Assembly: GCF_000027005.1 (NCBI RefSeq)
Contig: NC_012963.1
Span: forward strand, 2,046,001-2,110,000
DNA from: Komagataella phaffii GS115
Taxonomy: Eukaryota; Ascomycota; Pichiomycetes; Pichiales; Pichiaceae
Direction: 5' to 3'
Length of the DNA: 64,000 bases
Of this stretch, positions 18,110 through 31,518 are shown one piece after another. Under the pieces are notes generated by a model. The model was not told the DNA's origin. It did not search any database and was given only the letters and a program-made list of their open reading frames with translations. Each line of letters begins with the position of its first letter. Position 1 is the stretch's first letter. The position numbers and the translations under genes were made by a program.

Positions 18110-21100
18110 ATGAAAAGAGAATTCGACCTCATAGACGAAGAAGAAGATGCTGACATTGCAGGAAATATCGTAGTGGATTCTGACAGTGACTCTTCCGCTT
18201 CGGATTCCGAAAACTCTGACGGAGAGCTTCAAGACGAGATTGTTTCTTCAGACGATGAAGCCACTGAAGGGAACAATGACAAAACGAATAAGGTTCAGAA
18301 GCCGGTAAAGAAAAGACCTAATGTGGCGGATTTTCCTAGTTTGGAACAATCAGATGATGAAGGTAGAAGCCAAAAAGACAACAATAATGACATTTCAGAG
18401 TATTTTCTACAGAGTAATCCAACGGACCTAAAAGGGAAGAAAGCCAAAGCAGGTTCATTTGCCTCGTTCGGTCTATCTAAATTCCTTTTAGGGAATATTG
18501 CAAGAAAGGGTTACAGACAACCTACTCCTATTCAAAGAAAAACGATGCCTTTAATTATGTCCAACAGGGATGTTGTTGGTATGGCTAGAACAGGATCGGG
18601 TAAAACAGCTGCTTTCCTACTACCTTTAGTTGAGAAACTGAAAGTCCATTCTGCTAAGGTTGGTATTAGGGCTATCATTCTTTCGCCTTCACGTGAATTG
18701 GCTGTGCAAACCTTTAGACAGTTCAAAGAGTTCAGTAGAGGTACCAACTTGAGAGCAATGTTGCTGATCGGTGGTGATTCAATGGAAGACCAGTTTGGTG
18801 CTATGATGTCGAATCCTGATGTGGTGATTGCCACTCCTGGTAGATTCTTACACTTGAAGGTTGAAATGAGTTTGGATCTCAAGAGTATTGAGTATGTGGT
18901 ATATGATGAAGCAGATAGATTATTTGAGATGGGTTTTGCTGAACAATTAAACGAACTGCTAGCTGCATTGCCACATCGAAGACAATCTCTTTTGTTTTCT
19001 GCTACTTTGCCAAGCTCTTTGATTAATTTTGCCAAAGCTGGATTAATAAATCCAGTACTAGTACGATTAGACGCCGAATCCACGATTTCCGATCAGTTGG
19101 AAATGGCATTCATATCCTCTAAGGATAACGAGCGTGAGGGAAATCTTCTTTACCTATTGCAAGAGGTCATCAAGATGCCTCTAGCTTCATCAGATCAATT
19201 GAAGCAAATCGCTGAAGGTGATGAAGATGATGAAGATGAAGAAACACAGGAAAATGATTATAACAACAGAAATAAGTCAGGAAATGGGAGCCGTAAAGCC
19301 CCACGTTTTAACCGTTCTCTCAGGCTTCCTCGTGCAACAGACTTGCCCACACCACATTCAACTATTGTTTTCGTTCCTACCAAACATCATGTTGAGTTCA
19401 TCACTACACTTTTGAAGAAGATTGGATATGCTGTGGCATACACTTATGGTTCTCTGGATCAGCATGCTCGTCGCCAGCAACTTCTAAATTTCCGTGCCGG
19501 TATTGCTACCGTGTTGGTGGTCACAGATGTTGCTGCTCGTGGTATTGACATCCCTGTTTTGGCAAATGTCATCAATTTCTCTTTACCAGCAAGTTCCAAG
19601 ATTTTCGTCCACAGGGTTGGTCGTACTGCTCGTGCAGGTCATAGAGGATGGGCATATTCGATTGTACAAGACCGAGAGCTTCCGTACTTATTGGATTTGG
19701 AACTGTTTTTGGGACGTAAAGTTCTTTTAACTGAGATGCAAAACGGAAAGGTTCACCTTTTGCAAGAGAGATATAAAAAAGAGCACAATGGATCTTTAGA
19801 AGGGTTTGAACCTCCAGCCGTGTCGTTCACCCAAAGATTGGTCCTTGGATCGTGCCCACGTAATCCCTTAGAAGGGTATCTGGAAATGTTCAATACCATC
19901 ATGAAAGACTCGTATGATTTACAGTTGCAAAGTGGAGTTGCCACAAAAGCTGAAAAGCTATACTTTAGAACTAGAGGTGCTGCTTCTAGTGACTCTGTCA
20001 GACGAACCAAAGAGTTGAAGGCATCTGGAAAGTGGGATGAGCAAAATATCCTTTTTGGAGCAAACGAGGAGTATGAAAAAGAATTATTTTTGGCAAAGCT
20101 CCGAGACCGTAAGGACCGTGAAACAGTCTTTGAATTTGGACACAATGACGATCACCTTGCCCTGATGATGGCAAAACGTCGTAGACAGGTGGCACCAGTT
20201 CAAAAAAGAGCAGCGGAACGTCGTGCTTTGTTGCAACAGGAAAAAGAGGCTGGGCTCGCAAACTCACTCCACGACGATCTTATTAAAGGTGACGCTAATG
20301 AGATCGGCTATAGCACCGTGAACGAGCAAGAACTGAGTTCTGCGTTTGAAGACGGTGATAGGTTACTTGGCAAGAAAAGTTTCAAAGATGAGTCTGTTTT
20401 CATGTCACATTATGCTCCGGTATCTTCATTGCAGGATAAGCAGATGGAGGAAGATGGAGAAGCCAATTCTGGATCTTACTTCGCCCAGGAAGCACAAAGA
20501 GCTGCGTTTGACCTTGCAGATGATGATGGTGTGCAAGTGCATAGACAGACTATGCAATGGGACAAAAAGAAAGGTAAATATGTCAATGCAAAGTCTACAG
20601 ACAAGAAGTTTATTGTTGGCGAAAGTGGAGCTCGTATCCCTGCCAGTTACAAAGCTGGTAAATTCGAAGCTTGGAGTCATGCCAATGGTGGTTCCAAACA
20701 CCGCGTTGGTGCTAAGGAAGAAGCTGGTGTGAACAGCAACTCTTTTGCAGGAAATGCTTCTAGCAGGTTGGCTAACGGAAAGATTAGACATAAGCAGACC
20801 AAGGCACCAAAGATCCCACTGAAGGGTAGAGATGACTACTACAAGCAAAAGAAGAAGGTGGAGGGTGCACTTGGAGCGGGTATGAGAATAAAAGGATTCA
20901 AACCAGTTGGATCTGGATCAGGGGTTAATGAACTGCGTAACACAGAGCAAATCAGACATAAGCGTGTGATTGATGAGAAGAACGAAGCTCGATACGGGAA
21001 CTTTGCCAGGAGAGGCGGCCGTGGTGGAGGCCGCGGTGGAGGCCGCGGTGGAGGCCGTGGAGGAGGCCGTGGAGGAGGCCGTGGAGGAGGCCGTGGAGGA

Positions 21101-21121
21101 AGCCGTGGAGGCCGTAGATAG
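18110..21121 (+). CDS. DBP10: DEAD-box RNA helicase DBP10 (DDX54), 60S biogenesis
   Basis: This is a nucleolar ATP-dependent RNA helicase for 60S ribosomal subunit assembly. The 1003-residue protein has an acidic N-terminus, then the Q-motif region (SFGLSKFLLGNI, GYRQPTPIQRK), motif I ARTGSGKT (near residue 162), DEAD (near residue 266), SAT, and the C-terminal helicase block with HRVGRTARAG. A DBP10CT domain follows, then a charged tail ending in Gly-Arg repeats. S. cerevisiae DBP10 is 995 residues. I use the ATG at 18110, since the frame further upstream has no ATG. An acidic insert (residues about 372-400) interrupts the helicase core between its two RecA-like domains. T-runs and a TTAG just before the ATG resemble a 3' splice site, but I find no matching donor exon. 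Confidence 0.95.
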   Translation: MKREFDLIDEEEDADIAGNIVVDSDSDSSASDSENSDGELQDEIVSSDDEATEGNNDKTNKVQKPVKKRPNVADFPSLEQSDDEGRSQKDNNNDISEYFLQSNPTDLKGKKAKAGSFASFGLSKFLLGNIARKGYRQPTPIQRKTMPLIMSNRDVVGMARTGSGKTAAFLLPLVEKLKVHSAKVGIRAIILSPSRELAVQTFRQFKEFSRGTNLRAMLLIGGDSMEDQFGAMMSNPDVVIATPGRFLHLKVEMSLDLKSIEYVVYDEADRLFEMGFAEQLNELLAALPHRRQSLLFSATLPSSLINFAKAGLINPVLVRLDAESTISDQLEMAFISSKDNEREGNLLYLLQEVIKMPLASSDQLKQIAEGDEDDEDEETQENDYNNRNKSGNGSRKAPRFNRSLRLPRATDLPTPHSTIVFVPTKHHVEFITTLLKKIGYAVAYTYGSLDQHARRQQLLNFRAGIATVLVVTDVAARGIDIPVLANVINFSLPASSKIFVHRVGRTARAGHRGWAYSIVQDRELPYLLDLELFLGRKVLLTEMQNGKVHLLQERYKKEHNGSLEGFEPPAVSFTQRLVLGSCPRNPLEGYLEMFNTIMKDSYDLQLQSGVATKAEKLYFRTRGAASSDSVRRTKELKASGKWDEQNILFGANEEYEKELFLAKLRDRKDRETVFEFGHNDDHLALMMAKRRRQVAPVQKRAAERRALLQQEKEAGLANSLHDDLIKGDANEIGYSTVNEQELSSAFEDGDRLLGKKSFKDESVFMSHYAPVSSLQDKQMEEDGEANSGSYFAQEAQRAAFDLADDDGVQVHRQTMQWDKKKGKYVNAKSTDKKFIVGESGARIPASYKAGKFEAWSHANGGSKHRVGAKEEAGVNSNSFAGNASSRLANGKIRHKQTKAPKIPLKGRDDYYKQKKKVEGALGAGMRIKGFKPVGSGSGVNELRNTEQIRHKRVIDEKNEARYGNFARRGGRGGGRGGGRGGGRGGGRGGGRGGGRGGSRGGRR
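21017..21115 (+). repeat. 12-bp tandem repeat encoding the DBP10 RGGG tail
   Basis: Seven consecutive copies of GGCCGNGGNGGA run from 21017 to 21100, followed by one degenerate copy. Each encodes Gly-Arg-Gly-Gly. The variants between copies are third-position changes (CGT/CGC, GGT/GGA), so the protein repeat is conserved while the DNA drifts. The array is a likely site of length variation between strains. Confidence 0.9.
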
Positions 21122-21354
21122 TATGCATTTCAAAATAGTCCCCCTAACTAATCGTCATAGTAAATAGATCTAATCTTCCAGGGAAGGGGAAGAAGACTCT
21201 CTCGCTCTCTCCATTCCTATAAAGAGGGACTACTGACTTCTGTTCGCGATTCGCGCCATGCTGCCAAAATTCCACTTTGGCCATCATGTATAGACCAAAA
21301 TCCTGATACCAACCCTTACATTACTTTAATAATTCGAAGGGCCTGCCATTTTTG

Positions 21355-22686
21355 ATGCCCTTTTTGAATAGACTACATATTCCCGGTAGATCTAAGCCAA
21401 TTCAACAACCCAAGCAAATGGATTACTACGCCCAAGAGTATTATTCGCAAGATGAACAAGCTCAATTGCCATCACAGGTTTCCGCCCAGGGAGGATTAGC
21501 TGCTTCTAGCTCCAATCATTCACACACTCTGGAACAGACACCAGAACAAGTTCAATTACAGCAGGAGCAACAACAGCGGCAACTTGCTCAACAGCCACAA
21601 CCACAGCAACATGAACAATCTATTCCAATAGAACAACAGCAAGCCCAAGGAGAAGTGGAAACTCAGCCACAGCAACCACAGGTAGTACTCCCGAGTCAGA
21701 GCCTTCATCTTAAGTCTGCGGTGTCCAAAGGGAAGTACTCTCTGACTGACTTCCATATCATGCGGACTCTCGGTACTGGATCTTTTGGTAGGGTTCATTT
21801 GGTGAGGTCGGTTCATAATGGGCGATTTTATGCCATCAAGGTTCTCAAGAAAGCTCAAGTTGTTCGTCTCAAACAAGTTGAACATACCAATGATGAGAGA
21901 CGCATGTTGAAACTGGTAGAGCACCCTTTCCTGATTCGAATGTGGGGAACCTTTCAGGATGCTAAGAACTTATTTATGGTGATGGACTATATCGAAGGTG
22001 GAGAACTGTTTTCATTGCTGCGCAAGTCTCAACGTTTTCCCAATTCAGTGGCTAAATTTTATGCTGCGGAAGTCACTTTAGCTATAGACTATTTGCACTT
22101 GCACAATATCATCTACAGAGATCTTAAACCTGAGAATATTTTATTGGACCGTCATGGTCACATAAAGATTACCGATTTTGGATTTGCCAAGCAGGTTGAG
22201 ACTGTGACATGGACATTGTGTGGTACTCCAGATTACATCGCCCCTGAAGTGATTACCACAAAACCCTACAATAAATCAGTAGATTGGTGGTCTTTAGGAA
22301 TTCTAATCTACGAAATGTTGGCTGGATGTACTCCATTTTATGATCAGACTCCCATCAAGACTTATGAGAAGATCCTGGCAGGTAAGGTTCATTACCCATC
22401 TCACTTCCACCCAGATGCTGTGGACTTGTTGGGAAGCCTGATTACGGCAGACCTTACCAGAAGATTGGGTAACTTACGAAATGGTGCCCACGATATCCGA
22501 AACCATCCATGGTTTGGAGAAGTTGTTTGGGAGAAGCTTTTGCTAAAGGACATTGAGACTCCTTACGAACCTCCGATTACCGCGGGAGTTGGCGACACTT
22601 CGTTGTTTGATCATTACCCTGAAGAGCAGCTAGACTATGGGGTTGCTGGAGAGGATCCATACGCACAGCATTTTCAAGACTTTTAA
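21355..22686 (+). CDS. TPK: cAMP-dependent protein kinase catalytic subunit (TPK)
   Basis: This is the AGC-family catalytic subunit of PKA, acting in nutrient and glucose signalling. The 443-residue protein has a long Gln-rich N-terminus (residues about 25-115) and then a kinase domain. Visible elements are the Gly loop [14 protein letters not shown]-type FYAIKVLKK, the catalytic [19 protein letters not shown], the activation loop [15 protein letters not shown] with the PDK1-site Thr, and a C-terminal hydrophobic tail ending HFQDF (the PKA FxxF-type end). I start at 21355 ([14 protein letters not shown]). A second in-frame ATG at 21418 ([11 protein letters not shown]) is possible. I cannot separate TPK1, TPK2 and TPK3. 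Confidence 0.93.
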   Translation: MPFLNRLHIPGRSKPIQQPKQMDYYAQEYYSQDEQAQLPSQVSAQGGLAASSSNHSHTLEQTPEQVQLQQEQQQRQLAQQPQPQQHEQSIPIEQQQAQGEVETQPQQPQVVLPSQSLHLKSAVSKGKYSLTDFHIMRTLGTGSFGRVHLVRSVHNGRFYAIKVLKKAQVVRLKQVEHTNDERRMLKLVEHPFLIRMWGTFQDAKNLFMVMDYIEGGELFSLLRKSQRFPNSVAKFYAAEVTLAIDYLHLHNIIYRDLKPENILLDRHGHIKITDFGFAKQVETVTWTLCGTPDYIAPEVITTKPYNKSVDWWSLGILIYEMLAGCTPFYDQTPIKTYEKILAGKVHYPSHFHPDAVDLLGSLITADLTRRLGNLRNGAHDIRNHPWFGEVVWEKLLLKDIETPYEPPITAGVGDTSLFDHYPEEQLDYGVAGEDPYAQHFQDF

Positions 22687-22932
22687 TGCTCTTTGTAAGT
22701 TACAGAGAAACATGATTAGAATTAGTACTAAAATCGAAATGAAAATGCCAAAAGTTAAAACCAAACCGCAGTATCTTCAGTTTTGCCTTTTCTACTCTGG
22801 TTCTCCTTAAATAATCGTTTTATTTCTCAGAGAAAACACACTTTCTTTCAAATACCTCTTATATACAAGCGCCTATGTCTCTTGATTTCCCCTATCTTTC
22901 TATCATTGTTGATTTTGTAATCCTCAGTTAAC

Positions 22933-23497
22933 CTATTCAAGAGTAACCTTTGCTCCTAGACCTTCCAAAACTCCTTTAATCTTTTCAGCATCTTCCTTTG
23001 GAACGTTCTCCTTCAAAACCTTTGGTGCTGACTCAACAAACTTCTTGGCTTCCACCAAAGACAGGCCCAACAAGGACTTCACTTCTTTGATGACTTTAGC
23101 CTTGGATTTAGTATCAAATGATTCCAATTTGACAGCGAATATGGTCTTCTCTTCGACTTCCTCTTTGACTTCTTCTTCTACAGGAGCAGCAGCCTGTTGA
23201 GCAGGAGCGGCGCCAGCAGCAGGGAAGGCAATGTCAGCGATATTAAGTCTAGTTTTGAGCTCACTTATCAAAGCAGAAGTTTCAAGCAAGTTCAGCTGAG
23301 CTATTTGATCAACAATATTGGTGATTTTAGCATCTGGAGCTGTGGAATTGAAACGAAGCAGAGTTGGGGCTACTGCCAGTCTGGTAATGTTAGTATTTGA
23401 CATAATCGTATACATTAGGAGTGTATTGCTTCACTACATACCTCTTTGAGGACATTCTAACCCCTGCTCGAGTAGATTGACGTAAAATGGCTAACAT
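22933..23497 (-). CDS. MNP1: Mitochondrial ribosomal protein bL12m (MNP1), spliced
   Basis: This is the mitochondrial L7/L12 stalk protein that recruits translation factors. Exon 1 (23442-23497) joins exon 2 (22933-23380). The intron 23381-23441 (61 nt) has donor GTATGT, a perfect TACTAAC branch 8 nt before the acceptor, and acceptor CCAG. The spliced N-terminus MLAILRQSTRAGVRMSSKRL is a good mitochondrial presequence (Arg-rich, no acidic residues). The 167-residue product then has the dimerisation helix (IVDQIAQLNLLETSALISEL), an Ala/Pro hinge, and the conserved C-terminal domain SLVEAKKFVESAPKVLKENV. The frame is open for 42 more codons upstream of exon 1, to an ATG at 23623, but that sequence does not look like a presequence and lies close to RPB9. 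Confidence 0.93.
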
Positions 23498-23685
23498 TTT
23501 CAAGTTGTTCTGAGCTTTGATTTGGTTGACCCAAGTATTGAGTTTGGTTGACGATGGGTGTTTCTCTAAATTTTTCACCAATAAATCGAGGGTAGTGTGA
23601 AACCCATATTGTTTTTCTTGCAATGGTGAATTATCGAGAGTTTATCCAAACTAGCTGTGATCAGACTGAAGACAACTGAACAGAA

Positions 23686-27389
<3,704 letters not shown>

Positions 27390-27478
27390 TATACAGACGA
27401 AAGATGTAATAAATAAACTAAAAAATAAAGTGATAAAAGGGCCGATTATAAATAAAAAAGACAGATCTTAAGCACCCA

Positions 27479-28570
27479 CTAGAACTTCATAAAGGCGTTG
27501 TCATGAGTTCCCGCAATATAGTTAGAAAATATGTGATTCTGAGGAGCAGAAGACGAATTATAGGATTGGTTTGAAGTGGATCTAATTGGTTGTAAAGATG
27601 GAAGAAGAATATTATTCTGGTTCGTTGGAGTAGCGCCAGACCCCACACCAGGTGAGGTCGAAACCGTGTAGCTGTAGTTTAAACTTTCCTGCATCAAAGA
27701 GTCTTTCAGAATGGAAATCAGTTTCAAATAGATATCCTCCTTATGGGAAAGCTTAGTGGATGAATTGAGTAACGAATAGTTACTGTTATTCAGCTGAATC
27801 AATAAGTTATTCAGCTCTAACTGTAAATTGTTGATTCTTTGGATATTACTGATGTTCAAGTCAGCAGTATTGGTATTATTAGCCATCGTAGAATTATTAT
27901 TATTGTTACTGGTGTTGTTGTTGTTCAGAGGAGATGAAATGTTGGATGCCTCCTTGCTAATACTTGGCAGAGCCAAGTAAGACTGATATGGTTTATCGAA
28001 AGGGGTTGGAGATGTTGAAGAGGAAGAGGACGACGTATTCTGGTGGTGCTGTTGTTGTTGTTGTTGTTGCTGTGTTTGCTGAAAATCGTCTCGGTCATCT
28101 GTGTGTTGAGGAAGATGGTGATGACCAATGTCCTTCTCTGAGTTCCTTCTTCCGATCTCTTTTGCATCAATAATAGGGTACAATGGGTGGTTATGCTCAT
28201 CATTTACCACCACAATAGACCATTTCTTCGACCTCAAGGAGAAGTTTGCCCGTATCCTAAATGGGCAGTTGTGCTTCTTTCTTAAATCTTTAAGTTTCTT
28301 TTTTTCACTGCTAATAAATCGCTCGTTGTCTTCCTTCTCTGAGACAGACAAGCCTTTCACTCGGTTAGCACGTTTGCGTTGCTTGATGGCAAAGTGCACA
28401 TGATCTTCATCAGTTCCACAAACGCCGCTGTTTTTGCATTTGAAAACAATCTTAGAGTCATCAGACCTCTCGATGACTATGTTGATTCCCTTCACTATCA
28501 ACTGAGACTGTAGCCAAGGTTTGATCAAGAGCTTGTCGTCGAAAAGCTTCTTCTCTGGAATCAAAGACAT
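27479..28570 (-). CDS. AFT1/AFT2-type transcription factor (WRKY-GCM1 zinc finger)
   Basis: AFT factors activate iron-uptake genes in S. cerevisiae by binding PyPuCACCC. The 363-residue protein begins with the AFT domain: LIKPWLQSQL, INIVIERSDDSKIVFKCK, then CPFRIRANFSLRSKKWSIVV and EHNHPL. This gives the Cys/Cys...His-x-His set of the family (Cys near residues 45 and 101, HNH near 124-126). The rest is low complexity: a poly-Gln run from CAA/CAG repeats at 28049-28075 (complement), Ser runs, Asn-rich linkers and an amphipathic LQLELNNLLIQLNNS segment. I find no CDC motif, the iron-sulfur sensing element of AFT1/AFT2. It converges on MCM6, with 89 bp between stops. Confidence 0.72.
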   Translation of the reverse strand: MSLIPEKKLFDDKLLIKPWLQSQLIVKGINIVIERSDDSKIVFKCKNSGVCGTDEDHVHFAIKQRKRANRVKGLSVSEKEDNERFISSEKKKLKDLRKKHNCPFRIRANFSLRSKKWSIVVVNDEHNHPLYPIIDAKEIGRRNSEKDIGHHHLPQHTDDRDDFQQTQQQQQQQQHHQNTSSSSSSTSPTPFDKPYQSYLALPSISKEASNISSPLNNNNTSNNNNNSTMANNTNTADLNISNIQRINNLQLELNNLLIQLNNSNYSLLNSSTKLSHKEDIYLKLISILKDSLMQESLNYSYTVSTSPGVGSGATPTNQNNILLPSLQPIRSTSNQSYNSSSAPQNHIFSNYIAGTHDNAFMKF

Positions 28571-29373
28571 TGCTGAAGGTGTACGTGGTTCGAAAATTTT
28601 TTAGGAGTAACGAAGCCTGGTTGGAATTTTAAAACAATGAACAAGTAGTAATATTCTGGGGGAGAATTGTCCTTTTATTTATTTCGGGCATGAGAAGAAA
28701 ATACTAGGCGGGGTCCGAAGAGGGGTGTGGTTACAGATTCCTAAAAAATAATTAACCTCTAAATCCCAATTTTATAGGTATTGACGGACTCCGTGTCAAG
28801 CAATCGGGGTGCGCCAAGACTAACAAATTGGGCTCGGAAAGCGACTAGGTTAGCCCTATTGGATATTGCCCTGGGCTAAAACACCCGGTTATCCCGTTTC
28901 TGAAGGGGCGCCCTCGATTCGCAGAGGGTGAATTTTACGCGCATGGGATAACCACACGGGGTGCTTTCGAAGTATCCGAGTTTTTTTTTAATAGATTGAG
29001 CAACATATTACGAGAAATTCTCCGAGGTCGGGCCAACTTTTCTCATCCCACTGCACTCCACTAAAAAAAGACTCGGTAATCTAAAATCCTCCCACACAAA
29101 GGATAACCTTAAGTATTTGACCTGTATACTAGCGAACACCATCTCTATCAACAGTAACTGCTTGCAACAGTAACTGCTCGCAACAAGGGTCCATTATTCA
29201 TGCAACCCTTTCTTTGCTCTTTGGGATGGATTTAGAGTACCGGGTCTGGCACACCCTACCACACGGACCCCACGGACCCCGGAGTGCCCGCTAAATTTTT
29301 TTTGACGGACCCCGACATCTTGATGACACGGAAACCGCTCCAAAGGGAAACAAACGCTTCAAACAGGCTCCAA
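28571..29373 (-). promoter_or_regulatory. Long upstream region of the AFT-like gene with CACCC sites
   Basis: About 800 bp precede the AFT-like ATG and hold no convincing ORF. Five PuCACCC cores occur on the two strands: GGGTGT 28723-28728, GGGTGC 28807-28812, ACACCC 28881-28886, GGGTGC 28959-28964 and ACACCC 29251-29256. An inverted repeat, GGTTATCCC (28887-28895) and GGGATAACC (28945-28953), lies between two of them. The word CGGACCCC is repeated at about 29264-29320. The region is clearly more GC-rich than its surroundings. Confidence 0.45.
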
Positions 29374-31317
29374 TTACCCGTACAACACTCCAAGACTGTC
29401 CATCCAATTCGAACAATTACCAAAGAACCCTTTAAGGTTGTATGGAGCGACAATGCTAATCTGGTTCAATGATCCTCCGGTTGCATTCCCGTATATGGGG
29501 GACTGCTGTCCATTCTTGGTAATGAACTGTATCGAATCTATCCAAACTCCATTACGTACATTCACCTGGCAAATAGAGTCCCCTGCAGCGATTACGAAAT
29601 CGGAGTACGAAGCGGTCTTCCTGCCTAGTAATGCCTTTCCACCGTTCACCTCCAACCCATCTAGTGCTGCTCCATGATAAATCCTGATGCTGGTAATGAC
29701 CGATTGAGCTATAGATTGCTCTGGTGTGTTACTCCTATTACTCCCAAGCTTCGCCGAACGGTGTACCGTGATGTTATTAACCTTGGTGGTTGAGTTTAGT
29801 TCTTTTAGCGACCTTTCAAAATCATCCAGAGATCGCTCTTTCCTGTTAACGCTTAGTATTCTTACTGTAATCTTGGGGTGGCCTCTCGATAAGGACAATT
29901 GCTTCCGTATTTGGTTGCCCTCCAGCACCAACTTTTGCAGAGCTCCCGTGCCCCCATATTTTTTCGGGAGATTCTCGTAATGCAATTTGCTCCATTCTCC
30001 TACGTGAAATTCGATCAAATAAACTCCAGAGGTGTTTGCAATCAACAACTTGTCCTCCCCAACGCCTGTAATGTCCGTATTGGAGTCAGATGCAGTCATA
30101 TTATAATAATCATCCGTTTTTACGGAAAAAGAACGATGGTACAGAAACCTTAGTATGTCCAGTCTGTGCCAGCTAGGTTCATCTCTGGCCAAAACGATTC
30201 TATCGTGTGTTTGATGTGTTCTTATGCAGGCAGTTTCTCTAGTTATGAAACTTCTATTCATGGTAATGTAATCTCTTAGCATCACTCCATTTTCTTGGTG
30301 AGGGCATCCCAGCAAGTGACCAATCTCATGCATGAAGGCACCAAGAGTGACTGTAAGGCATTCCCAATAAGATGAGCACTGGCCACAATCGTTGGCCACT
30401 TCTCTATGTGCAGGACGGCGTGTGTCTTGAAAACTGGGAACTACAGTCTCAAAACAGGTGGGCCAAGAATATAAGCCATGCGACCCAAAAATTGCTAACT
30501 TTATATCATTGTTTCCTCCTCCTAAGGCAGCATGTGTCAAAATTAGGTCTCGATCACGGTCATAATGCGTATCTAAGAACATCACAGCGGCTTGCCCTTT
30601 GTTGATTCCATGCCTGCACAACTCTGAAATGGCAATCCCAAATAACCCTCCAGCGTCGCTAGCATCCTTATTCTGTTGGGCTAGATTTGGATCTCGGAGT
30701 TCTCGTAACGATTTTTCACTCCTCAAAACGTGAACCTTTATGTCCTTTCTACGAACACCGTATTGCTGTTCAATCCTACTAATTGTAGATGTTGTTTCTT
30801 CTTCTACGAAACGAAAGCATCTAGGACCGAATCCATTCCTCATCATGGCTTCCTGTGTGAACGCTTGCATTAGGCGGCCTCCCATTCTGAGCTTTTGGAT
30901 CGCCAGATCCAAACCATTACCTTCTTCCCGAAGCTTTACAGCTGTGGTGTCAAAAACTAGAGGAGAATCCTTGGCAACGAGAACACACAAGTGAATGGGA
31001 GTGGCTTCTTCATTGATTTCATAACCCAACTTGACTGTGGAACTGGCATAAATTTTGCCAGATAGTGAAGGAAGTTCTCCGTACATTTTTCCTTCATTGT
31101 AGTCAATAATCAATTCATTTTCACCCTCTTCCAGATGTAAAATCGCTTTGAAATAGGACTCGTTAACCTCGAAGTGCTGAACTGGGAAGACTTTCCTGTT
31201 TGTAGGAACCACACTTAAAACACCATTCCTTTGAGTAGATGTAACTTGACCATGCAAAATGAATACGGGGGAATGAACTGGCTCCTTTGGGAGGTTGAAA
31301 AAATGAATTTTGCTCAT
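29374..31317 (-). CDS. Putative zinc metalloprotease with jacalin-like domain (YIL108W type)
   Basis: The protein carries an extended metzincin-like zinc motif, HEIGHLLGCPH, near residue 330 of the 647-residue form, with the conserved Glu as catalytic base. Upstream blocks GGRLMQAFTQEAMM and CFRFVEEE and the Cys-rich DCGQCSSYWECLTVTLGAFM match fungal proteins like S. cerevisiae YIL108W (696 residues), whose substrate is unknown. The last 130 residues (IRIYHGAALDGLEV, ending ISIVAPYNLKGFFGN, then SLGVLYG) form a jacalin-like beta-prism lectin domain. I start at 31317 (MSKIHFFNLPKEP); the frame stays open to an ATG at 31410, which would add 31 residues. No signal peptide is obvious in either form, so it is probably cytosolic. 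Confidence 0.8.
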   Translation of the reverse strand: MSKIHFFNLPKEPVHSPVFILHGQVTSTQRNGVLSVVPTNRKVFPVQHFEVNESYFKAILHLEEGENELIIDYNEGKMYGELPSLSGKIYASSTVKLGYEINEEATPIHLCVLVAKDSPLVFDTTAVKLREEGNGLDLAIQKLRMGGRLMQAFTQEAMMRNGFGPRCFRFVEEETTSTISRIEQQYGVRRKDIKVHVLRSEKSLRELRDPNLAQQNKDASDAGGLFGIAISELCRHGINKGQAAVMFLDTHYDRDRDLILTHAALGGGNNDIKLAIFGSHGLYSWPTCFETVVPSFQDTRRPAHREVANDCGQCSSYWECLTVTLGAFMHEIGHLLGCPHQENGVMLRDYITMNRSFITRETACIRTHQTHDRIVLARDEPSWHRLDILRFLYHRSFSVKTDDYYNMTASDSNTDITGVGEDKLLIANTSGVYLIEFHVGEWSKLHYENLPKKYGGTGALQKLVLEGNQIRKQLSLSRGHPKITVRILSVNRKERSLDDFERSLKELNSTTKVNNITVHRSAKLGSNRSNTPEQSIAQSVITSIRIYHGAALDGLEVNGGKALLGRKTASYSDFVIAAGDSICQVNVRNGVWIDSIQFITKNGQQSPIYGNATGGSLNQISIVAPYNLKGFFGNCSNWMDSLGVLYG

Positions 31318-31518
31318 GGTTTTGACGCTGCCTGAGAGCTGAATCGATGGAAGGCAGAGAGAAGATCGGTAAGCCTGGAATTTCATGTCAGGCAAAGCGC
31401 GCGAGTGCATCTCAGGGATCTAACCGAACAACTTGAAGTAAACAAAAAAAAACATATCCGCATACCATCCAACCAACCACCCATTGAACTAACCAACTCG
31501 CCTAGCATATAGAACAAC

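Noticed and set aside
23498..23623. In-frame extension of MNP1 exon 1 to an ATG at 23623
   Set aside because: It adds 42 residues that do not look like a presequence, while MLAILRQSTRAGVRM does. It would also leave only 62 bp to the divergent RPB9 start.
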